A DNA stretch of 64,000 nucleotides from RGIG3102 sp045633415. Its GTDB lineage: Bacteria > Bacillota > Clostridia > Oscillospirales > Ruminococcaceae. This document shows positions 7,013 to 17,062 of this stretch, piece by piece; the stretch's first letter is position 1, and each line of letters starts with the position of its first letter. Location of the stretch: the NCBI GenBank assembly GCA_045633415.1, contig JAZQYH010000067.1, forward strand, positions 37,441-101,440, written 5' to 3'. Both the position numbers and the translations under genes were made by a program. Under the pieces are notes generated by a model. It saw nothing but the letters and a program-made list of their open reading frames with translations. It was not told the origin of the DNA and searched no databases.

Positions 7013-7888
7013 ATGAAAACTCGAATTATTAGTTCATTGGTTGGTATAGCTCTATTATTGGTAATATTAACCGGATTTCATTCAATTACATTTAATATAA
7101 TCGCATTGATTGTATATGGAATTTCTTTATCCGAAATTCACAGCACATTTAAAGAAAAAAATTCAAATATTATTTATGGTGTCCTTCTTATAATAGGTGC
7201 ATACTTTATAATGGACCCATATTTCCCAAGAATTAACCCTATGATTTTATTGTGCTTTTTCATGACATCATATGCGTTTATTATGGTTTTTGAATTCCAT
7301 AAAATTGATTATAAAACATTTTCAGCAAGCATTCTGTTCAGCTTTTATGTTTTGATAGGATATTATTCTATCCTAAATATGAAAACAAATATGCCATATG
7401 AACAGTTTGGCTGGGATTCCACATTTATGTTTGTAGTATGCTGTACAATTTCCTGGGGTGCTGACGTCTTTGCATATTTTGCAGGTTATTTCTTTGGTAA
7501 AAACAAACTGGCACCTACACTCAGCCCTAAGAAAACAAAAGAGGGTGCAGTAGGTGGTGTAATAGGTTCTGTTGTTGTAACATGGGTTTTCCTTGTGCTT
7601 TATGGCTGGGTTAAACCACTTCTTGAAGGTACAGGTGTTAAAACAGTGTTTACAGCCAGACCATTTATATTCCTTGCAGTTCTTGCTTTGTTTGGCAGTG
7701 TTCTCAGTATTTTTGGCGACCTGTTTGCTTCTGCAATCAAAAGACAGGTTGGTATAAAAGACTACGGCAAAATTATGCCAGGCCATGGCGGTATTCTAGA
7801 CCGTTTTGACAGCGTATTGCTGGTTTCTCCACTTGTAAGTATGGTTTCTGTGATTGTTGTATCACGGGGAGGTATTTTCAATGTATAA
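7013..7888 (+). CDS. cdsA: Phosphatidate cytidylyltransferase (CDP-diglyceride synthase)
   Basis: Integral membrane enzyme of 291 residues that converts phosphatidic acid and CTP to CDP-diacylglycerol, the precursor of anionic phospholipids. About seven to eight hydrophobic segments span the protein. The family signature is present near the C-terminus as KRQVGIKDYGKIMPGHGG followed by ILDRFDS, and the SPKKTKEGAVGGVIGS loop is also conserved. It overlaps dxr by eight bases, implying translational coupling, and follows uppS by 12 bases. Confidence 0.95.
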   Translation: MKTRIISSLVGIALLLVILTGFHSITFNIIALIVYGISLSEIHSTFKEKNSNIIYGVLLIIGAYFIMDPYFPRINPMILLCFFMTSYAFIMVFEFHKIDYKTFSASILFSFYVLIGYYSILNMKTNMPYEQFGWDSTFMFVVCCTISWGADVFAYFAGYFFGKNKLAPTLSPKKTKEGAVGGVIGSVVVTWVFLVLYGWVKPLLEGTGVKTVFTARPFIFLAVLALFGSVLSIFGDLFASAIKRQVGIKDYGKIMPGHGGILDRFDSVLLVSPLVSMVSVIVVSRGGIFNV

Positions 7889-9035
7889 AAATATTATTGT
7901 TCTTGGTTCTACTGGTTCTATTGGTACACAGACACTTGATGTGTGCCGTAAACATGATATAAATGTAGTTGCAATTTCAGCTAACAGAAGCATTGAAACT
8001 ATTGAACAGCAGATTATTGAGTTTAAGCCTGAATATGTTTGCTTAACTGATGAAACAGCTGCCAATAATTTTAAAGAAAGGGCAGAAGAACTGGGGGTAA
8101 AACTGCTCTGTGGCAAACAGGGCCTGGTTCAGCTTGCCCAACTGGAAGTTGTAGATACAGTGGTTCTCAATGCTGTTGTAGGTATTGCAGGTCTTGAGGC
8201 TACACTGGCTGCTATTGAAAGCGGCAAAGATGTAGCACTGGCAAATAAAGAAAGCCTTGTAACAGGTGGTAAACTTGTTATGGATGCAGTTAAACGCAAA
8301 GATGTGAAACTGTTACCTGTAGACAGTGAACATTCTGCTATTTTCCAATGCCTTCAGGACCCATACAGTGCAAAGAAACTGAAAAAAATTATTCTTACAG
8401 CATCAGGTGGCCCTTTCTTTGGCTATACAAAAGAACAACTGGAAACAGTAACAAAAGCACAGGCTCTTAAACATCCAAACTGGTCAATGGGCTCTAAAAT
8501 CACAATAGATTCTGCTTCTCTTATGAATAAAGGTCTTGAGCTGATTGAAGCAGTATGGCTGTTTGATTTAAAACCAAGTGATGTTCAGATTGTTGTTCAC
8601 AGACAGAGTATAATTCACTCTGCAGTACAATATATTGATAATAGTGTAATTGCACAGTTGGGCGTACCTGATATGAGATTGCCTATACAGTATGCTATTA
8701 CATATCCAGACAGATTTGAATGCCCAGCGGCTGAACTGGATTTCTTTGCTATGAAAGACCTTACATTTGCTCCTGCAGACCCAGATACATTCCTGTGTCT
8801 TAAAGCTGCTATTGAAGCGATTGATAAAGGTGGCTTGTATCCATGCGCTGTAAATGGTGCAAATGAAAGGGCAGTACAGTTGTTCCTTGAAGACAAGATT
8901 GAATTTGCAGATATAGGAAGAATTGTATATGCTGTATTGTCTGAATTTGATTTTTCAGATGACTATACACTGCAGGAAGTTTTTGAAACTGACAGAAAAG
9001 CGAGAGCTTTTGTTGACCGGCAGTTATTAAAATAA
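7881..9035 (+). CDS. dxr: 1-deoxy-D-xylulose 5-phosphate reductoisomerase
   Basis: Second enzyme of the MEP isoprenoid pathway, making 2-C-methyl-D-erythritol 4-phosphate with NADPH. The NADPH motif GSTGSIGTQTLDV is at the N-terminus, then ALANKESLVTGG, the metal and substrate loop SEHSAIFQ, TASGGPFFG and HPNWSMGSKITIDSASLMNK. The frame opens earlier at 7854, but the strong ribosome-binding site GGGGAGG lies just before the ATG at 7881, giving the usual N-terminus MYKNIIVLGSTG and 384 residues. It overlaps the 3' end of cdsA. Confidence 0.97.
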   Translation: MYKNIIVLGSTGSIGTQTLDVCRKHDINVVAISANRSIETIEQQIIEFKPEYVCLTDETAANNFKERAEELGVKLLCGKQGLVQLAQLEVVDTVVLNAVVGIAGLEATLAAIESGKDVALANKESLVTGGKLVMDAVKRKDVKLLPVDSEHSAIFQCLQDPYSAKKLKKIILTASGGPFFGYTKEQLETVTKAQALKHPNWSMGSKITIDSASLMNKGLELIEAVWLFDLKPSDVQIVVHRQSIIHSAVQYIDNSVIAQLGVPDMRLPIQYAITYPDRFECPAAELDFFAMKDLTFAPADPDTFLCLKAAIEAIDKGGLYPCAVNGANERAVQLFLEDKIEFADIGRIVYAVLSEFDFSDDYTLQEVFETDRKARAFVDRQLLK

Positions 9036-9055
9036 TAGAAGGTTTTTAGTATTTA

Positions 9056-10078
9056 ATGAGTATAATTGTTTCTATGCTGGTTTTTGGCGTGGTAATAATG
9101 GTTCATGAATTTGGTCATTTTATCATGGCGAAAGCCAGTGGAATAAAAGTAAATGAGTTCAGTATCGGTATGGGTCCACAGCTGTATGGCAAAACAGTTG
9201 GGGACACAGAATACTCCATCCGTGCATTACCTATAGGTGGTTTTGTTGCAATGGAAGGTGAAGATGAAGAAAGCGATGCTGAAGGTTCATTTAATTCTGT
9301 ACCAGTACAAAGCAGAATAGGTGTTGTAGTAGCTGGCGCAGTAATGAATATGATTTTAGGCTTTATAGTTTTATTCTATCTTACAAGCACACAGTCAGCT
9401 ATCACCAGCCGTAAGGTAAGTACATTCTACGAAGGTGCAAAAACCCAGCAGACAGGTCTGATGATTGATGATGAAATAATTGCAATCAATGGCAGAAAAT
9501 GCTATATCGCCAATGATATTATATATGAATTTGCAAGAACTCAGGATGGGGTGGCAGACTTTACTGTTATCAGAAATGGTGAGAAAGTTCAGCTTGATAA
9601 TGTTACATTTGATACTTACATGGACGAAGAAACAGGTATCAAACAGCTGGTTATTGACTTCACAGTTTATCCTATAGATAAAACAATTCCAAATATAGCC
9701 AAAGAAGCATTCAACTGGACAATCAGCCTTGCCAGAACAGTATTTTTAAGTCTGGTAGACCTTGTAACCGGTAATGTGGCTATAAATCAGATGTCTGGTC
9801 CAGTAGGTATTGTGTCTACTATCAGCGAGGCTGTAAGCTATGGTCTGGAGTCAGTTCTGATTATTCTTGCTATGATAACAATAAATCTGGGTGTTTTCAA
9901 TCTTTTGCCATTCCCAGCTCTTGATGGTGGCAGATTGGTTTTCCTGCTTATAGAACTTGTACGTGGTAAACCAATTGACCAGAAATATGAAATGTGGGTA
10001 AATGGCGCTGGTATGCTAATCCTTCTTGGATTTATGGCATTTGTGACATTCAGTGACGTAACACGCTTATTTATGTAA
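9056..10078 (+). CDS. rseP: Site-2 intramembrane zinc metalloprotease RseP/RasP
   Basis: Site-2 protease of 340 residues that cleaves anti-sigma factors and remnant signal peptides within the membrane. Zinc ligands lie in HEFGH (H17, E18, H21), and the third ligand is the Asp near residue 290 in NLLPFPALDGG. A single PDZ domain is visible around residues 120-200 (GLMIDDEIIAINGRK). The dxr-rseP-ispG order is common in Firmicutes. The ribosome-binding site AGAAGG is rather far (about 13 bases) from the ATG, so expression may depend on the upstream gene. Confidence 0.95.
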   Translation: MSIIVSMLVFGVVIMVHEFGHFIMAKASGIKVNEFSIGMGPQLYGKTVGDTEYSIRALPIGGFVAMEGEDEESDAEGSFNSVPVQSRIGVVVAGAVMNMILGFIVLFYLTSTQSAITSRKVSTFYEGAKTQQTGLMIDDEIIAINGRKCYIANDIIYEFARTQDGVADFTVIRNGEKVQLDNVTFDTYMDEETGIKQLVIDFTVYPIDKTIPNIAKEAFNWTISLARTVFLSLVDLVTGNVAINQMSGPVGIVSTISEAVSYGLESVLIILAMITINLGVFNLLPFPALDGGRLVFLLIELVRGKPIDQKYEMWVNGAGMLILLGFMAFVTFSDVTRLFM

Positions 10079-10089
10079 GAGGTGAAAGT

Positions 10090-11151
10090 ATGAGACATGA
10101 AAAAAGACAAGTAAAAGTTGGTAATGTTTATCTGGGTGGTAACAATCCTATTCTCGTTCAGAGTATGCTTAACGTAAAATCAAACGATGTAGCTGGTAAT
10201 GTACGGCAGGCAGTGGCTCTTGAAAAAGAAGGTTGCCAGATAGTACGTGTATCTGTACCATCAATGGAAGATGTACGCCTTATTGAAGCAATTAAAAAAG
10301 AAGTAAAAATTCCACTTGTTGCAGATATTCATTTTGACTATCGTATTGCTATTGCTGCTGTTGAAGCCGGTATAGATAAAGTTCGTATCAATCCGGGCAA
10401 TATCGGTGATGATGACAGAGTTAAACAGGTTGTAAAAGCCTGTCAGTCTCATAATGTTCCTATCAGAATAGGTGTTAATGCAGGTAGCCTTGAAAAACAT
10501 ATTCTTGCCAAACACGGTGCTCCAACACCAGACGCACTGTGTGAAAGTGCTATGTATCATATAAAACTGCTGGAAAAATTTGATTTTAACGATATTATTG
10601 TTTCTATCAAATCTTCTAATGTACCTACAATGGTTCAGGCATACAGACAGCTGGATACAATGTGTGATTACCCACTTCACCTTGGTGTTACAGAGGCTGG
10701 TACATACAGAATGGGTCTTATTAAATCTGGTATGGGTATTGGCGCATTGCTGATGGATGGTATCGGTGACACACTTCGTGTTTCACTTACAGATTCACCA
10801 CTGAAAGAAATTCCAGCTGGTTTCGATATTCTCAGAGCCTCTGGTATTAAAGTACCTGGTCCTGAAATTATTTCCTGTCCAACTTGTGGCAGAACTAATC
10901 TGGATGTTGCTGCTATCGCAACACAGGTAGAAGAGAGATTAAAAGGCATTAATAAAGATATAAAAGTCGCTGTTATGGGCTGTGCAGTAAATGGCCCTGG
11001 CGAAGCAAGAGAAGCAGATATCGGCATTGCTTGTGGTGTTGATAATGCTGTGCTTTTCAAAAAAGGCGAAAAGGTAAAAGTTCTTAAAGGCGACTTTATT
11101 GATGAATTTGTAAAAGATATTTACAATTTTTTAGAGGAAAAAAGTGAGTAA
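10090..11151 (+). CDS. ispG: 4-hydroxy-3-methylbut-2-enyl diphosphate synthase (flavodoxin/ferredoxin)
   Basis: Iron-sulphur enzyme (GcpE) of the late MEP pathway, 353 residues. An N-terminal TIM-barrel begins with VKVGNVYLGGNNPILVQSM. The C-terminal [4Fe-4S] domain keeps the ligands C263 and C266 (CPTCGR), C298 (MGCAVNGPGE) and the glutamate at 305. The start has ribosome-binding site AGAGGTGA. Its last eight bases overlap the GTG start of polC. Confidence 0.98.
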   Translation: MRHEKRQVKVGNVYLGGNNPILVQSMLNVKSNDVAGNVRQAVALEKEGCQIVRVSVPSMEDVRLIEAIKKEVKIPLVADIHFDYRIAIAAVEAGIDKVRINPGNIGDDDRVKQVVKACQSHNVPIRIGVNAGSLEKHILAKHGAPTPDALCESAMYHIKLLEKFDFNDIIVSIKSSNVPTMVQAYRQLDTMCDYPLHLGVTEAGTYRMGLIKSGMGIGALLMDGIGDTLRVSLTDSPLKEIPAGFDILRASGIKVPGPEIISCPTCGRTNLDVAAIATQVEERLKGINKDIKVAVMGCAVNGPGEAREADIGIACGVDNAVLFKKGEKVKVLKGDFIDEFVKDIYNFLEEKSE

Positions 11152-14100
11152 TTTAATACTTTCAGTTTTCAGTGATTACAATAATCCTGATTATATAAAT
11201 GATTTTGTGGGTGTATATCTTGATAAGATAGATGTACACAGAAAAAATTCTCATATTTCAGCCGTGATTTCATCATCACGGCTTGTGCCTTATAATGCAG
11301 TAGAAAATTTTGCTGCATTTATTGCTGATAAATTTCCTGAATATTCTATTTCCATTGTAAATAAATTTGATTTTGGCACATTTTCTACAAAGCATCTTAA
11401 AACATTGATTCAGCATTTTTGTGATGATGTTTCAAATATTCCTTTGAACTTTTTCAGTAAATCAGAGGTTACTTTTGAAAATAATGTAATGTATATAACC
11501 ATGGATAAAGGTTATGGTTTTTTGCATGGATGCGAGTTTGAAAACAGCCTTTCAGAATATATTAACAGTCTTACAGGTACACTGATTCCTGTAAAACTGG
11601 TAAAAACACAGTGGGAAGAAGAAAACGAACCTGCAATAATTCTGCCGCCTATTGTAAAAATGGTGGAGAAAAAGGCACAATATACAGATTTCCATATAGA
11701 CGGTCTTGATATAAAAGACAGCTCTGTTAAGGTTTTTATGGGCAAGTATACAGCCCCTAAAAATCTTATGTCTATTGATGATGCCCTTATACAGAATGGT
11801 AAAGTTATGGTGTGGGGCAAAGTATTTGCAACTGCACAGCAGGGTAACTTCAGAAAAATATATATTTACTCCATAACAGATGGAACAAACTCCATAAATG
11901 TTAAAATTCTTTTGGATGCAAATGAAAAGAATTTTGATAAATGGGATGGCATCAAACCAGGTACATATTTCCTTGTACGTGGCGATTGTCAGCTGGATAA
12001 ATATGAACGTGACTATGTAATCATGCCTTATGACATTATTACGTTTGATGTTAAAGCTAAAAAAGATAATGCAGAAGAAAAGCGTGTAGAACTTCATCTG
12101 CATACAAAACTCTCCTCAATGGACGCACTTATTGCACCAGATGAGGCTGTTCGCTATGCATATAAACTTGGTCATCGTGCTGTTGCAATTACAGACCATG
12201 GTGTAGCACAGGGCTTTCCACAGGCAATGCTGGAATGTGATAAAATACAAAAAGATGACCCTGATTTTAAGGTTATATACGGCTGTGAAGGCTATCTGGT
12301 AGATAACATAGTTAATGTGTACCAAGGTGAATATAGTGGAAAATTAAGGGGTACAGAGTTTGTTATTTTTGATATAGAAAGTACAGGTCTTAATCCAAAA
12401 ACAGAAACTATTACAGAAATTGGTGCAATCCGCTGGAAAGATGGGGAAGTGCTGGAAGAATTCCATACTTATGCTGACCCAGGTAAACCTATCCCAGCAA
12501 ATATCGTTGAATTGACAGGTATTACTGACGATATGGTTAAAGGTGCACCATCACAACTGGAAGCAATTGAAAGCTTTAAAAGATTTATTGGTGATGGTAT
12601 CCTTGTTGCACACAATGCGGCAGGCTTTGATGTAAACTTTTTGAAAGTAAATGCGGAAAAGGTTGGTACAGATTTTAAATATCAGTTTTTGGATACACTT
12701 CCACTTGCAAGAAATCTTTTGCAGGATTTAAAAAATCATAAACTTGACACACTGGCAGAACATTATAAACTGGGGAATTTTAATCACCACAGAGCTACTG
12801 ATGATGCTATAATGCTGTCAAAAATATTTTATGGTTTGATAGAAGACCTTGAAAAGCAGGATATTTACGAAATCGACAAGATAAATTCAGACCTTAGTAG
12901 TACGGATAAATTACCAAGAAGAAGTAATCATATTATTCTTCTTGCCAAAAGCCAGATTGGTGTAAAAAACCTATATAGATTGATTTCATACCGGCATCTT
13001 AACTATTTCTTTAAAACTCCAAGAATGCCAAAAAGTGAAATTATCAAATACAGAGAAGGTCTTATTATCGGTTCAGCCTGTGAAGCAGGTGAGCTTTACA
13101 GAGCGATAATTGACGGTAAAAGCCATGATGAACTGGTAAAAATAGCCGAATTTTATGATTTTCTTGAAATTCAGCCACTTGGCAACAACGAATTTATGGT
13201 TAGAGATGGCAAGGTAGAGTCTAACGCCATACTTGAAGAACATAATAAGATAATTGTTCAGTTGGGCGAAGAACTTAACAAACCTGTTGTGGCAACAGGT
13301 GACGTTCATTTCCTTTCAATGGATGATGCACAGTACCGTGCTATTCTTATGGCTGGTATGGGCTTTTCCGATGCTGACCAACAGGCACCACTTTATTTCC
13401 GTACCACTGATGAAATGTTGAAAGAGTTTGAATACCTTGGTGAAGAAAAGGCTTATGAAGTAGTTGTAAAAAATACAAACCTTATAGCTGATATGATTGA
13501 ACCGGGAATTCGCGCTATTCCTAAAGGAACATTTCCACCAAGCATTGATGGTGCTGAAGAAGAGCTCCGACAGGCAACTTACAATAAACTGCATACTCTA
13601 TATGGTGAAAATCCACCACAGCTTATAGTTGAACGTGTAGAAAAAGAGCTTAACAGTGTTATTGCCCACGGTTATGCCGTTCTTTATGTAATTGCTAAAA
13701 AGCTGGTACAGAACAGTGAAGAAAACGGTTATCTTGTTGGCTCCCGTGGTTCTGTAGGTTCATCTTCACTGGCTTTCTTTGCTGGTATATCAGAAGTAAA
13801 CCCATTGCCACCACATTGGCTTTGTAAAAAATGCAGATACTCTGACTTTAATGTACCTGCAGAAGTACTTACAGGTTTTGACCTTGAAGATAAATATTGC
13901 CCGGTATGTGGTGAAAAAATGTATGGTGATGGCAATGATATTCCGTTTGAAACATTCCTTGGTTTTAACGGCGATAAAGAGCCTGATATCGACCTTAACT
14001 TCTCTGGTGAATATCAGGCAAATGCCCACAGATATACAGAAGACCTGTTTGGTCACGAATATGTGTTCAAAGCAGGTACAGTTTCTGCGCTTCAGGATAA

Positions 14101-15424
14101 AACAGCTTATGGCTATGTAAAAAAATATCTTGATGAACGTGGACTCACTAAAAATAAAGCAGAAGAAAACAGACTTACACTTGGCTGTTCTGGTGTTAAA
14201 AAAACTACTGGTCAGCATCCGGGCGGCATGGTTGTTGTTCCATCTGACTATGAAGTTTATGATTTCTGCCCTGTACAGCATCCTGCTGACTCAAAAGAAA
14301 AAGGTGTTATTACAACACACTTTGAATTTAAATATCTTCATGATACACTGCTTAAACTTGATATTCTGGGCCATGATGTGCCTACAATGTATAAACATCT
14401 TGAAGACCTTACGGGTATCAAAATGGCAGATGTACCAATGAATGATAAAAATGTTTATAAAATGCTTACCAGCACAGAGCCTATAGGCGTATCTCCTGAT
14501 GATATACAAAGTCTTACTGCCACATTTGGTATTCCTGAACTTGGTACAGACTTTGTTCGCCAGATGCTTATAGAGGCTCAGCCACAGTCTTTTGCTGACC
14601 TTATTCAGATTTCAGGTCTTTCTCATGGTACAGACGTTTGGATTGGTAATGCACAGGACCTTATTAAAAGCAAAACATGTACAATTTCCGAAGTTATCGG
14701 TACCCGTGACGATATTATGCTTACACTTATCAAAAAGGGTGTAGATAAATCAAAAGCTTTTAAGATAATGGAGATTACCCGTAAAGGTAAAGCTGCAAAA
14801 GAGTTCAATGCTGAAACTGAAGATATGCTTCGCAGTCACGGTGTTGAAGATTGGTATATTGAAAGTTGTAAAAAAATCAAGTACATGTTCCCAAAAGCTC
14901 ATGCTGTTGCTTATCTTATGGCGGCTATACGCCTTATGTGGTTTAAACTGTATTACCCTGTAGAGTTTTATGCTACATACTTTACAGTACGTGGTGAAGC
15001 TATCGACTATGAAGCTGCAGTAGGTGGCAGAGCTATTGCTACTAAAAAGCTTAAAGATGTTACAGCAAGACTGAAGATAGAAAAAACTGCAAAGGATGAA
15101 GAATTGCGTACATCTTTGCAGATGGTTTGTGAAATGCTTGCCCGTGGATATGAATTTTTACCTATAAGACTGGGAGAAAGTCAGGCTAAAAAATATGCAG
15201 TTGTAGATGGTAAAATCCGTCTGCCATACATGTCTCTGAAGGGTGTAGGCGAAACTGCGGCTATGCAGCTGGAAAATGCATGTAAAGAAAATACACAGTT
15301 TTTATCAGTTGAAGATTTCCAGAAAGCATCAGGCGCTTCTTCATCTGTCATAGATACTTTGTATGAGGTAGGGGCTCTTGGTAATATGCCACGAACAAAC
15401 CAGGTTTCACTGTTTATGGATTAG
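11144..15424 (+). CDS. polC: DNA polymerase III PolC-type, alpha subunit with proofreading exonuclease
   Basis: The main replicative polymerase of low-GC Gram-positives, 1426 residues, with proofreading built in. Order of domains: N-terminal region, OB-fold around residues 220-300 (GKVFATAQQGNFRKIYIYS), PHP beginning near 314 (VELHLHTKLSSMDA), DEDD exonuclease inserted near 405-570 (FVIFDIESTGLNP), a zinc finger (CKKC and CPVCGEK), and the palm with PDIDLNFSGEYQ near residue 947. Translation starts at GTG 11144 behind GAGG and overlaps ispG by eight bases. A second replicase, DnaE, lies at 24.8-28.3 kb, which is normal for this group. Confidence 0.98.
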   Translation: MSNLILSVFSDYNNPDYINDFVGVYLDKIDVHRKNSHISAVISSSRLVPYNAVENFAAFIADKFPEYSISIVNKFDFGTFSTKHLKTLIQHFCDDVSNIPLNFFSKSEVTFENNVMYITMDKGYGFLHGCEFENSLSEYINSLTGTLIPVKLVKTQWEEENEPAIILPPIVKMVEKKAQYTDFHIDGLDIKDSSVKVFMGKYTAPKNLMSIDDALIQNGKVMVWGKVFATAQQGNFRKIYIYSITDGTNSINVKILLDANEKNFDKWDGIKPGTYFLVRGDCQLDKYERDYVIMPYDIITFDVKAKKDNAEEKRVELHLHTKLSSMDALIAPDEAVRYAYKLGHRAVAITDHGVAQGFPQAMLECDKIQKDDPDFKVIYGCEGYLVDNIVNVYQGEYSGKLRGTEFVIFDIESTGLNPKTETITEIGAIRWKDGEVLEEFHTYADPGKPIPANIVELTGITDDMVKGAPSQLEAIESFKRFIGDGILVAHNAAGFDVNFLKVNAEKVGTDFKYQFLDTLPLARNLLQDLKNHKLDTLAEHYKLGNFNHHRATDDAIMLSKIFYGLIEDLEKQDIYEIDKINSDLSSTDKLPRRSNHIILLAKSQIGVKNLYRLISYRHLNYFFKTPRMPKSEIIKYREGLIIGSACEAGELYRAIIDGKSHDELVKIAEFYDFLEIQPLGNNEFMVRDGKVESNAILEEHNKIIVQLGEELNKPVVATGDVHFLSMDDAQYRAILMAGMGFSDADQQAPLYFRTTDEMLKEFEYLGEEKAYEVVVKNTNLIADMIEPGIRAIPKGTFPPSIDGAEEELRQATYNKLHTLYGENPPQLIVERVEKELNSVIAHGYAVLYVIAKKLVQNSEENGYLVGSRGSVGSSSLAFFAGISEVNPLPPHWLCKKCRYSDFNVPAEVLTGFDLEDKYCPVCGEKMYGDGNDIPFETFLGFNGDKEPDIDLNFSGEYQANAHRYTEDLFGHEYVFKAGTVSALQDKTAYGYVKKYLDERGLTKNKAEENRLTLGCSGVKKTTGQHPGGMVVVPSDYEVYDFCPVQHPADSKEKGVITTHFEFKYLHDTLLKLDILGHDVPTMYKHLEDLTGIKMADVPMNDKNVYKMLTSTEPIGVSPDDIQSLTATFGIPELGTDFVRQMLIEAQPQSFADLIQISGLSHGTDVWIGNAQDLIKSKTCTISEVIGTRDDIMLTLIKKGVDKSKAFKIMEITRKGKAAKEFNAETEDMLRSHGVEDWYIESCKKIKYMFPKAHAVAYLMAAIRLMWFKLYYPVEFYATYFTVRGEAIDYEAAVGGRAIATKKLKDVTARLKIEKTAKDEELRTSLQMVCEMLARGYEFLPIRLGESQAKKYAVVDGKIRLPYMSLKGVGETAAMQLENACKENTQFLSVEDFQKASGASSSVIDTLYEVGALGNMPRTNQVSLFMD

Positions 15425-15434
15425 AGGTGTTGAT

Positions 15435-16211
15435 TTGAGAATAGGTGTTTCTACTGGGTGTTATTTCCCACGGTATACAATCGATGCTTTAAAATCTGTA
15501 GCAGAAACAGGAGCGAAAGTAGCTGAGATATTTTTCAATACAGACAGTGAACTTGATGAAAGCTATGTAACACAATTAAAAAAAGTTGCAGATGATAATG
15601 GGATAGAAATAATTTCTGTACATCCCTTTACATCTGCAATAGAAACTTTTATGTTTTGGGCTAAAAGTGATTATAAATTACGGGACTCTGTTAAATATTA
15701 CGAAAAATATTTTAAAGCCTGTAATATTTTAGGTGCAAAATATGTGGTAATTCATGGCTGTCATAGTTCTGCTGATTATATGCCTATGGAAAAATATGCC
15801 GAAAATCTTAATTTGCTATCTAAGAAAGCCAGAGAATACGGCGTATTTATTTCACAGGAAAATGTGGTTAAATTCAAATGTGGATATATCGAAAATCTGA
15901 AAGAATTAATCAGATATGCCGAAAAAGATATTAAATTTGTTTTTGATTTAAAACAGGCAATCAGAGCACAGCAGAATATATATGATATCATTGATTTGAT
16001 GGGGGATAGAATAAGCCATATTCACCTCAGTGATTATGACGGTAAATCCAACAGTCTTTTACCAGGGCAGGGTGATATAGATTTCATAGCTTTGTTTGAA
16101 CATCTTTCTGTCAAATATAAGGTAGATACTGCCTTGATTGAAGTTTATAGCGAAAATATTCTTCCTGATTACAAAGTAAAAAATGCACTGGATTTTTTAA
16201 ATAATATCTAG
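15435..16211 (+). CDS. Sugar phosphate isomerase/epimerase-like TIM barrel protein
   Basis: A 258-residue protein of the AP endonuclease family 2 / xylose isomerase-like TIM barrel superfamily. Metal-site-like segments are visible: EIFFNTDSELD, ISVHPF, VVIHGCHS, ISQENV, FVFDLKQAI, SHIHLSDYDG and ALIEVYSE. The substrate is unknown and the family is broad. No ATG fits at the start; TTG at 15435 is chosen because GAGGTG lies five bases upstream and the protein then begins MRIGVSTG, as in relatives. It starts ten bases after the polC stop. Confidence 0.75.
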   Translation: MRIGVSTGCYFPRYTIDALKSVAETGAKVAEIFFNTDSELDESYVTQLKKVADDNGIEIISVHPFTSAIETFMFWAKSDYKLRDSVKYYEKYFKACNILGAKYVVIHGCHSSADYMPMEKYAENLNLLSKKAREYGVFISQENVVKFKCGYIENLKELIRYAEKDIKFVFDLKQAIRAQQNIYDIIDLMGDRISHIHLSDYDGKSNSLLPGQGDIDFIALFEHLSVKYKVDTALIEVYSENILPDYKVKNALDFLNNI

Positions 16212-16249
16212 TAAAATTAAAACAGCAATAAAATAAAGAGGTTAAATAT

Positions 16250-16711
16250 ATGAAATGTCCTTTTTGTGGAGGCTTTGACAGTAAAGTTGTAGACTCCAGA
16301 CCAACTGAAGACGGAGAAAGAATCCGCAGACGCAGAGAATGTATCAGCTGTGGTAAAAGATTTACTACATTTGAAGTTGTTGAAACAACACCGATTATGG
16401 TGTTGAAAAAAGATGGTTCAATTCAAGCTTTTAACAGAGATAAACTGCTTAATGGTATGATTAAATCCTGTGAAAAGCGTCAGGTTTCTATTCAGGATTT
16501 GGAAAAAGCTGTAGATAGAATTGAATACAAAATTGTAAACAGTCTTAAAAATGAAATTTCTTCAGTTGAATTGGGTGAAATGGTAATGGAAGAGTTGAAA
16601 AAACTGGATGAAGTTGCTTATGTTCGCTTTGCATCTGTTTACAGACAGTTCAGCGATGTAAACACATTCTTTGAAGAATTGAGTGAATTACTTAAAAAGA
16701 AAAATGTTTAA
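16250..16711 (+). CDS. nrdR: Transcriptional repressor NrdR
   Basis: Regulator of ribonucleotide reductase genes, 153 residues. The N-terminal zinc ribbon has MKCPFCGGFDSKVVDSRP and CISCGKRF (four cysteines). An ATP-cone domain follows from PIMVLKKDGSIQAFNRDK. Length and both domains match the family. Its stop codon directly abuts the stop of the convergent reverse-strand gene, with no visible terminator between them. NrdR boxes were not seen in the window; targets are probably elsewhere. Confidence 0.97.
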   Translation: MKCPFCGGFDSKVVDSRPTEDGERIRRRRECISCGKRFTTFEVVETTPIMVLKKDGSIQAFNRDKLLNGMIKSCEKRQVSIQDLEKAVDRIEYKIVNSLKNEISSVELGEMVMEELKKLDEVAYVRFASVYRQFSDVNTFFEELSELLKKKNV

Positions 16712-17062
16712 TCAAAAAATAATATTTTCATCTACTTGTTCAATCATATGAATAGTTTCTATCACAGTTTCATTGTTTTTTTCTATTTCATCATTTTTAC
16801 AGTAGTATTCCATTAATAAAATATTTTTTTCTATATCATTAATATGCTCCTTGTTTATAAACAACCGGAGCATATTTTTTTGTTTTGAAAATTTATCTTT
16901 TGTTATTTCTATTCTGGTTTCACTTGTTGAGTTATCAACAGTTTCTATACCTGTAATATATGATTTATAAAAAAGCATCTGTTTTTTCACATATATGTCT
17001 GAAAGAACACTGCCAATCAGAATAGTTATGAAAATAATTAATGAATAGTAGAAAGTTTTCAT
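16712..17062 (-). CDS. DUF4363 family membrane-anchored protein
   Basis: Small 116-residue protein with one N-terminal hydrophobic segment (residues about 6-22) and a charged C-terminal part, consistent with an anchored extracytoplasmic domain. It resembles the DUF4363 proteins that commonly follow DUF421 genes in Clostridia. The function is unknown. Its ATG overlaps the end of the DUF421 gene by four bases, so the two are translationally coupled. Membership rests on topology and gene pairing more than on any single motif. Confidence 0.65.
   Translation of the reverse strand: MKTFYYSLIIFITILIGSVLSDIYVKKQMLFYKSYITGIETVDNSTSETRIEITKDKFSKQKNMLRLFINKEHINDIEKNILLMEYYCKNDEIEKNNETVIETIHMIEQVDENIIF

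Noticed and set aside
13790..14281. Reverse-strand frames opposite polC (and several similar ones opposite dnaE, dxs and clpX)
   Set aside because: All are fully overlapped by the real genes, with shadow amino acid composition and no independent signals.
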